Assembly (NCBI GenBank): GCA_963576565.1
Contig: OY755038.1
Location: forward strand, 205,193,013-205,257,012
Length of the DNA stretch: 64,000 bases
Origin: Aspidapion aeneum
Taxonomy: Eukaryota; Arthropoda; Insecta; Coleoptera; Brentidae
Reading direction: 5' to 3'
Shown here: positions 56,497 to 64,000 of the stretch, in pieces
Layout: every line of letters begins with the position of its first letter
How positions within the stretch are numbered: the stretch's first letter is position 1
Program-made: the position numbers and the translations under genes
Notes under the pieces: generated by a model
The model's database searches: none
What the model saw: only the letters and a program-made list of their open reading frames with translations
What the model was told of the DNA's origin: nothing

Positions 56497-56804
56497 TAAC
56501 ATTGCCCAGTGAAATACCTCCTGAAAACAACAAAGGTAACGCCGATAATAACAACTGCAGATTCTCCAGTAGCGCATCAGATATAGCGGAACATCACCCC
56601 TGCGAATGCCGTGTCTGGCGAAGGTGGTATCATATCTCCTCGAAAAAAAATTAAAACAGGATTTTTTAGGTTTTAAAGGTAATTTAAACGATTAGTTAGG
56701 TCTTACTAAAAATTAACTATATAGTAAATAACTTACCATTTATCATTTATTTTTTCTAGAGTGCCGACTTACCTAAAAGTAAAAAAAAAACAAAAATTAG
56801 GTAT
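56497..56804. other. spacer, no gene seen
   Basis: The 63-codon frame at 56463-56654 starts inside the MITE and is not called. Nothing else seen. Confidence 0.5.
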
Positions 56805-58985
56805 AATAAAAATACATGGACCTTCTGTTATTGCTAACTTTCGGAAACTATTATTGGTTTTAGAGGTAGTTATAACAAAAAGTGTGCAATTCTTCCACTA
56901 ATTACGGTGGTGAAATCAGATCAAAATTCAAACATCGCGTTCCCAAGTTATATCAAAAGTATGTTTTAAAAAAAGTTCCATTCTTAATAAATTTAATAAT
57001 ATTGTCAGTTATGTCAATTACCCTTGACTGTGCCACTGTACGAAACCTCTTGGAAAAACGTAAAACGCAAAATATGGTTCTGTTAAGATAACAAAGTGGT
57101 TCGGCCTCCCTCCAAAATGGTAAATAACTAGTAGCTGCCAACCCCATAGCAGGTGGTTTGATGCCAGGAAAAGTACTGAAAAGTCTAGAGTGGGAGTTGT
57201 AGAAATTAATTGGGAATACATCAAGTAGAGAGAGGGTTTTCCCTTGAAAGTGATTGGCTGTGGAAAAACTGTGAGATTAGAAAGTGTTGTCTATCAAATG
57301 TCATTTTATCTCTGTTTTCGTTTAGGTTTACTTGTTTCCCTCATTAGCTAGAATGTAAAGGAAACTTTAGAGAGTGGATAATGAATAACTTAGGTCCAAC
57401 CTACCGTTAATAAAAACCCGAACTTTGAGGAGGCAAGTCGGTAGTCAGATTCCAAGTTTTTTGAACTTAAACTTAAACCTCTAAAATATATAGTCAGTGA
57501 AGAAACATAAGATTTTTCTATTTAAAGAATATTTTGTAGTTTGTTATTTTGGTAAATTAAAGTTTTTATTTTAATATTTTGGGTCTTGTTTGTATTAAAG
57601 GTCATAAGAAAAGTCTTGTAACAGTTTGTAAATTGCAGCAGAGGTGTATTTTGTATTCATTAAAGTTTGTAACGTTTTTAAAACTGTTTTATATTTACTT
57701 TATACCCACAAGAGATCTACTACGGTACCCTCGTTAACCGGGTTCGATTTAAAACAAAATCTTACTCGACAATATTCTGGTATATTACTGTGTCCTTATT
57801 CCCACTAAATTTACCTATAGTTGCATTGCAAGGACGTGATAAGTTTACCAAATTAGGTATAATAAAAATACATGGACCTTCTATTATTGCTAACTTTCGG
57901 AAACTATTATTGGTTTTAGAGGTAGTTATAAAAAAAAGTGTGCTATTCTTCCACTAATTACGGTGGTGAAATCAGATCAAAATTCAAACATCGCGTTCCC
58001 AAGTTATATCAAATGTATGTTTAAAAAAAAGTTCCAATCTTAATATATTTAATAATATTGTCAGTTATGTCAATTACCCTTGACTGTGCCACTGTACAAA
58101 ACCATCTTGGAAAAACGCAAAATATGGTTCTGTTAAGATAAGAAAGTGGTTCGGCCTCCCTCCAAAATGGTAAATAACTAGTAGCTGCCAACCCCATAGC
58201 AGGTGGTGTGATGCCAGGAAAACTACTGGAAAGTCTAGCGTGGGAGTTGTAGAGGTTAACCAAGATAAAGCCAACAAAATTTTATTTTTAAAATTTGATA
58301 ATTTTTTCTTTTTTTGTTAAAAAAAAGAATCCCACTACTTTACTTTACTTTACAAAAACACGCAAACATAAATTTTAGTTTTAGATTTTTTAAAAAGTTG
58401 CATCTCCTAAAACTGGCGCCATCCCACAAATATACCCAAAACTACCGAAACTAACTTCGACAGCTTGACTGTTCTTTTAAAAGGACAGTGGCCATATTTG
58501 GGTTAAGCGTACATACATCAATTGATCGACTGTGGAAAAACTGTGAGATTAGAAAGTGTTGTCTATAAAATGTCATTTTATCCATAGAATGTAAAGTAAA
58601 CTTTAGGATTATTAGAAACGCTACTGACTTCGTTCCTCCAAGCTCTTCAAAGAGTGGATAATAATTTACTATAAACAGTCAGTAAAGAAACATAAGATTT
58701 GTCTATTTAAAGAATATTTTGTAATTTGTTATTTTGGTAAATTAAAGTTTTTATTTTAATATTTTGGGTCTTGTTTGTATTAAAGGTCATAAGAAAAGTC
58801 TTGTAACAGTTTCTAAATTGCAGCAGAGGTGTATTTTGTATTCATTAAAGTTTGTAACGTTTTTAAAACTGTTTTATATTTACTTTATACCCACAAGAGA
58901 TCTACTACGGTACCCTCGTTAACCGGGTTCGATTTAAAACAAAATCTTACTCGACAATATTCTGGTATATTACTGTTCTAAGTAA
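56805..58985. repeat. ~1.05 kb tandem duplication
   Basis: Unit A is about 56805-57790 and unit B about 57856-58980. Shared in order: ATACATGGACCTTCT, CTATTATTGGTTTTAGAGGT, TTACGGTGGTGAAATCAGAT, ATTACCCTTGACTGTGCCAC, GGTTCGGCCTCCCTCCAAAA, ACCCCATAGCAGGTGGT, GTGGAAAAACTGTGAGATTA, CATAAGATTT.TCTATTTAAA, ATTTTGGGTCTTGTTTGTAT and ACCCTCGTTAACCGGGTTCG. In the middle, units differ by insertions: A has CGAACTTTGAGGAGGC sequence at 57410-57480, B has 58262-58520. Minus frames over both are conserved only because the DNA is duplicated; a 13-bp indel shifts one against the other. Confidence 0.85.
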
Positions 58986-58993
58986 GCACTAAG

Positions 58994-59612
58994 TTAATAC
59001 TCTGACAATATATGGACCCCTAAGCTCACACTAGGTACTATAGTTATAGTGTACGTGTGAGCTAATAAAACTAAAACCTGAAACTATATCTTATTCAACT
59101 CCAGACTAAATTACCTTTTGTTTGATACCACACAAGCCATGTTTTGACTTAAACTCAAATTTTTGAAATCTACCCCCACCCTTAAAAAAACAAAAACTAA
59201 AATGTATTTTGTTTAACTCCGGACTTAATTACCTTTCGTTTGATTTCACACAAGCCATGTTTTCACGTAAACTCTAATTTTTGAAATCTTCCCCCACCCT
59301 TTTATTTGGCTTGTGTTCGGTGGATTTTGTTCATTTTTAAATGGGACCATCTCGAACCAAGACCCAGCCTAGGTACCAAATTTCATTAAAATCGGCCTAG
59401 CGGTTTTTGAGTTATGCGCGTTGGTCGTTACAGACAGACATACAGACATACAGACAGACAGACATACAGACAGACAGACAGACGGCGCGACAAAAAAGTT
59501 TCAAAATCATCTGAAACGCAAAGATATATAAAAAATTTTGAAATCGGAGCAACTTTTTTTTTCTCGAAAACATTTGGATCACCACTACTATAGTATAGTA
59601 TATGTGTGAGCT
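58994..59612 (+). mobile_element. palindrome-capped satellite repeat, copy 4
   Basis: Same layout as 19346-20099 but with only two tandem units and a short (CAGA)n (59431-59483). Left cap AGCTCACAC...GTGTGAGCT intact at 59023-59063. The right cap has lost ATAGCTCACA, leaving CACCACTACTATAGTATAGT then GTGTGAGCTAA. Followed by T, as in copy 1. Confidence 0.8.
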
Positions 59613-60745
59613 AATACTTGTTTTGCTACGACTACATATGATAATGATGGATTTCATAAGATTTGCATTCTCAGCAAACGTTAAATGTGCGGAAAAGCAG
59701 TTTCATTTGGCTTCTGCAAAATTAAAGACTAATTTTTACAAAAATTAGTATAGTCAAACAGTGTTCGTAGAAAAAATAGTGTACATTACTCGACAGAAAG
59801 TAACTTTCTTACACTCGCGTGTTGTTTCACTTGGCTGGCGCCTCCTCGTTTACAACATTTACGTTCATGTGAAATTTGTCACCTTTTTCTCTTATTATGT
59901 AATATACTATTCCATAGCAGACATGTTCTGATGGTTATTACAGGCAAATACGAAGTTTGAGTCTCCAGCCACAGGCGAGTATCTTAATTTACCTGAGCGT
60001 GTCATAGGTAAACTTAATACACATTTTTTTTTTAAATGAACATTTTTGAATTTCAAAAATTCTTATAAATTTTAAAATATTTGAGTTCTTCAATTAAAAC
60101 TAAAAATAGTTCAAATTTTTGTATCAACCGGAATATAAAACAAAGTTTTATAGCTTGGCGCGCCCTGTACTAATCTACAGCTAATTTCAAAAAATCTGAT
60201 ACGGTATTGACGTGACTTTGATAAAATAACATTGAAATGCAATCAAATTTTGGCAACTTTTTGACAACTCGTGTCAGTTTTTTTAAAAATTATGTGAACG
60301 TCTAAAGCTTTATTATTATCCTAGGAGCGTAAATGAGCCATTACAGTCGTGTAAATATTATTGGTGGGTCGTAAGTAAAATAGAATATTATAAGATCCGA
60401 AATTTTCTCGTATTTTCTCTCGTTATTATGTTATTATTAATCCCATTCCATTCACATTAAATTCCATATTTAAGCCTGAACTTTTGTATGGTCCTAATTG
60501 CGAAAATTTGTTAAAATCGCGATAAAAGCGAAAATGTTTCCAACTTTTCAAAAGCTCTAACAAGCCAGCTTTGCTGTCCACGTACGTTAAATTGAAAACT
60601 GTTCTGCTACGCCATTGTAGACTATTATTAAGTTAACGTTTACGGTTTGTCAACAATATCGCGCATTGATTCGGACATTGTTATCAATTGTACTTAGGCC
60701 GTCGCTTAGTTTAAACTTTTGAAACAACGGTTTAGACGGAGAATT
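59613..60745. other. spacer, no gene seen
   Basis: AT-rich. TTGGCGCGCCCTGTAC at 60154 resembles the CCCTGTAT ends of insect foldback repeats. No coding motif. Confidence 0.5.
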
Positions 60746-61473
60746 CGAGGGTTCTCTTTTAAATGTTGAATATACAGCTGGAAGAAAATAGTCGATAAGT
60801 TTTAAGGATTTTATTTTTTTTGAAGTATTCTCCACGAAAATAAATGGACTTTTGCATGCACTCAAACCAGTTGTCAAAGCTGTAATTCCACTCGTTTGTT
60901 GGTACTGTCAAAATTGTATTCTTGAAGGCGTCGACAGCTTCCTGTGGCGTTTAAAATCTTTAAATACGCAGTTCATTTTTTGATTTTCGGAAAACTATAG
61001 AAATCGTTGGGAGTTAGGTCGGGACTGTATGCAGGATTGTCCAACAATTGGACGTTTTGTTGGGTCAAAAATTCATTGGTTTTTTGTGCTTTATGGAAAC
61101 TTGCATTGTCCTGGTGGAGGATGAATCGTCATTCGGGGTTTGTTTTTCGAAGCTTAGCGATGACTTTGGGCAAACAAATGGTGATGTACCAATCGGTAGT
61201 AACAGTCGTTTGATCTTCGAGAGGAATTGTTGCTGCATGAATTGCTTTTAAGACAAATGTCGCCACCATCTTTTTGGATACACTTCGAGAACGGATGACT
61301 TTTGTTGACTTTTCTTCATTTTGAAACACCGAAACAGAAGACACATTTATTTTATTACAGCTTTGACAACTGCTTTAAACGCGTGGAGAATACTTGAAGA
61401 AACCATAAAGTCTTTAAAAGTTATCTACTGTTTTATTCCAGATGTATATGCATAACTTAAAATATAACCCTCG
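60746..61473 (-). pseudogene. mariner derivative with two 3' ends
   Basis: 728 bp between inverted ends CGAGGGTTCTCTTTTAAATG (60746) and ...CTTAAAATATAACCCTCG (61473), the latter followed by TA. The minus strand carries the C-terminal two thirds of a mariner transposase: SSVSVFQNEEKSTKV, KKMVATFV, CLPKVIAKLRKTNPE, a stop, then ILHQDNAS with the second catalytic Asp (61108-61110), and SPDLTPNDFYSFP with the third (61003-61005): 34 residues between, the DD34D signature. Ends ...NEWNYSFDNWFE...GEYFKKN. The N-terminus and first Asp are missing; instead 61363-61473 holds a second copy of the gene's 3' end in plus orientation. Two stops: inactive. Confidence 0.9.
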
Positions 61474-61512
61474 TATTAGAGAAAATAATAATAAAATTTG
61501 TATGTGCGTGTA

Positions 61513-61753
61513 AAGTCTAAATTATACGCATTTGTAATGACGTCACCAGGTGAGAAAAAAACGTATGGCGTAGATATTTTTGCCAATCAATGTTTTTTGA
61601 TTGACAGTGACGGATACTTCACATAACCAATTACCTACCTATTTAAATCATAGACACTACATTTTTTTAAAGTTTATTGTCACCGCTGTTTATAATATAC
61701 TAAACAAAGATAAACAAAAATGACGTCAGTACAAATGGGTATAATTTGAACTA
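61513..61753. mobile_element. TA-flanked MITE, copy 2
   Basis: Close relative of 56256-56496: AAGTCTAAATTATACGCATT at the left, ATGGGTATAATTTGAACTA at the right, TA at 61511-61512 and 61754-61755. It has an extra GTAGATATTTTTGCC near 61570 and lacks AAAATGAATTAAT of copy 1. It lies 39 bp from the mariner end. Confidence 0.9.
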
Positions 61754-64000
61754 TAGTAAACCTCTATTTATTTATTTTAAAAAATCAATTTTTTCTGGAA
61801 CTTCACGAACCGCAAAAGCTTTGGTAATCTAGAATTCCCTTTACGGTCACTTACGACCAAGTCGCGGCGAATCATTCATCTAGTCGTAGTCAAATTATTG
61901 GCAGCAGCTTATTCGTAAGCGACTGCTGAGGGAATCTTAGCCTTAGCTCCGCCATACCGATTTATTGCAAGCTACCTGCATTTAGACCGCAACTAATTTT
62001 ATCCAACAATGGCTATTTTCAGAATATGTAGAAATGTTGAATCAAATCATGAATTCGAATTGTTTTTATTTAGTTATAATAGCGAGAACCAGAGCGAGTA
62101 ACTGGTAAAATGTATAATAATTAAACCTTAAATAAACCCCATATTAATTCCTGCTGTTATATTTTTTAACCAAAAAAATGTAACAAAACACAATTCTAAG
62201 ATAAATGTTTTGTTTGTCATTTATATAATTATTTATATTTTGATATTGTCTTTTGAATCATCAAGAATTATTTACGTGCAAGACTAGGTTAAAAAGAAGT
62301 TAATTTATGGCAACTTGCGACTTGATAGATTTTCAGGACTCGCTGCATTTTTTTGATAGATTTTCAGGACTCGCTGCATTTTTTTAATTTTGTATTCTGC
62401 TAATCTGTCCCGGGATCACTAACATCAAAATAATTTAAACTTTGTAACTATAAAAAAATTAGCCAAGTAATTTCAATTTTTAAAAAGACCCAGTGTAATT
62501 TTGACTTGCAATGGATTTCGATTTGATCAACGCATCTTTGACTTATTCTGGTGTCTTCTCTGTTTGTCTAGAGTGTTTAAAGTACAATTTTTGTCCTTCT
62601 CTGTAAAACATTATGCCTTTAAAATTTAAACCAATCAACAGCAGGCCTGAGATACAAAAGAGGGTAGTTTACAGTTAGTCTCTAGTGGATTTTTGAACGC
62701 TTCACTTCGTTTCATTTAAGGGGATTTTCAACTGAGAAATGTAAAGTTTTGTCAATTTTTCATTTACACAAAATTATTATTTTTTTCTGTTTCGAATTAT
62801 TTTAATCTTAACCATTTTAAGATTTAATTTTAATTTTAAATCTTTTTATTTAAATGTTATTTTCTAGTGGCTTAAAAATATCGTTATTTCTCTAGGTTTA
62901 CTAAAACTTAATCTAAATATTTCTTTGCTTTAAAATCGGCATTTTCAATTATTATATACTTCCCAACCCTAAATTAGTAATAAATATATTAAACGCAACT
63001 TAAAAAATAAAGCTTATAATAGGTCGGTTAAATAATATTATTAAATTCTTTGACAAAACATTAAAACATATTATTTCTTTGTAGTGTATTTTGTTTTAAA
63101 ATATTTCAAAATGGTATTTTTGGATTTTAAATTAATTTCACTGTAAAAAATCTAAAAATATTTTACTAAAAAAATAATTAAACGCAGCGCAGTTAGGGCA
63201 TTTTAGTTTAAAACAAGGATTAGAATAACTTATTCTAAATATACAATTAGTACCTAATTAAAAAAAATTGTCTTGACACAGAGAAACTATGATAGGTTAA
63301 AAGAAATTACTTTTGTAATACTTGTTTTTTGTTTTGTTTTTTGTATGTATTAAAAGAAACTTCAAACGTTAAAAATCAATGTTTGTTACTTAGAATCGCG
63401 TTTGTTTTATTTTAGCCTATTTTAACAACTTGCATAAATCGATTCTAAATTGAAAATTGCAAATGTATAAAAAATAAATCAAATACAGAAACAAACATGT
63501 TTCATATTTGGAACATAGAATTTTCCACAAGTAGCAATTGTTTCTTTTTTTTTGCAATGGCAACCAAAAACCTACTGCGTGCCCAATGAATATTTGCTGA
63601 AACTTCTGGTGATAGAAATTTTTTTAAATTATATACAGAAAGGTTTTGCTAGATTATTGTATTTATAGTTGTTTTATTGAAAGGCCTAAACGGTTAAAAC
63701 TTCATTTTTTATAATTTTTTTTTATAAAATTGGTTGGTTTTATTACCTTCAATAATATTATAAAACTTCCAGAACTTTGCTCTACAAGTTCTAAAAATTG
63801 GTGTTTGAAATATTTTAATCAATTATTTAATATATCTAACCCCGTTTTTCTATCTCTTTTCATACCTGGTTTCAACAAATATCTGACAAACATTATTTTC
63901 AATTCTACGAATTTTTAATTTTTTGATTAAACCTAATCATTTTCTATCCAAAAATGCGCATTTTATAAAAAGAATAATTTTGAAATTTCTAGTTGTATTA
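61754..64000. other. AT-rich spacer, 31-bp duplication
   Basis: 62323-62353 and 62354-62384 are perfect 31-bp tandem copies (TGATAGATTTTCAGGACTCG, then CTGCATTTTTT). The remainder is extremely AT-rich with frames of at most 62 codons and no motif. Confidence 0.6.

Noticed and set aside
56953..58277. Conserved minus-strand frames ending in AGTGGCACAGTC sequence in both duplicate units
   Set aside because: Similarity is fully explained by the tandem duplication, and a 13-bp indel shifts the frame between units, so there is no protein-level constraint.
56805..58985. The two ~1 kb copies as a pair of LTRs
   Set aside because: The interior between them consists of the same repeat sequence, with no PBS, PPT or pol remnant; a tandem duplication fits better.

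Overview
The window looks like intergenic or intronic DNA from a large, AT-rich, repeat-laden insect genome. Evidence: mariner, hAT and pogo elements, RTE- and Jockey-type LINEs and Ty3/gypsy remnants, all eroded; insect-style short tandem arrays ending in (CAGA)n or (CATA)n; long introgressive duplications; no dense gene packing. I cannot name the species; a beetle or another TE-rich insect would fit. No intact protein-coding gene, rRNA or functional tRNA is visible. Nearly every open frame is a fragment of a transposon or a shadow of a simple repeat. The one possible host-type or domesticated coding piece is a 51-codon THAP-like exon on the minus strand at 44062-44215.

Layout. 0.5-4.2 kb: broken mariner with a 2.4 kb unexplained interruption, then a hAT MITE. 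6-8.4 kb: RTE LINE (+) split by a MITE, then a second RTE-like LINE (-). 8.7-14.5 kb: a long inverted repeat and several tandem-repeat arrays, with a tRNA-like SINE head near 12.0 kb. 15.9-17.8 kb: LINE fragments and a small gypsy remnant whose integrase is inverted relative to its LTRs. 18.4-21.1 kb: hAT-like ends enclosing a hAT MITE and two head-on copies of a palindrome-capped repeat. 24-27 kb: pogo MITE, a compositionally strange block and a tandem array. 27.6-30.6 kb: a 1.5 kb tandem duplication, one unit carrying a MITE. 31-34 kb: a third palindrome-capped copy, a perfect hairpin, a 51-bp hAT-like element and tandem units. 35.4-36.7 kb: a 1.3 kb element with 19-bp perfect inverted ends. 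37-43.9 kb: LINEs in both orientations, pogo/Tigger elements and nested MITEs. 44-46.7 kb: THAP-like exon, gypsy element, hAT MITE. 47-52.6 kb: minisatellite, LINE, hAT MITEs, an 85-bp tandem duplication with a MITE inside, a CpG-rich promoter-like patch. 55-61.8 kb: Jockey/LOA-like LINE, paired TA-flanked MITEs, a 1.05 kb tandem duplication, a fourth palindrome-capped copy and a mariner derivative with two 3' ends.

The parts do not form a pathway. What they show is layered insertion history: empty-site comparisons and target-site duplications give the order of events at several places (6.1, 28.5, 43.0, 43.6 and 50.7 kb). The most unusual observations are the palindrome-capped, satellite-bearing repeat family (four copies), the tail-to-tail mariner derivative, the inverted integrase inside gypsy LTRs, and several blocks whose dinucleotide usage looks like DNA read backwards without complementing, which may be an artefact.
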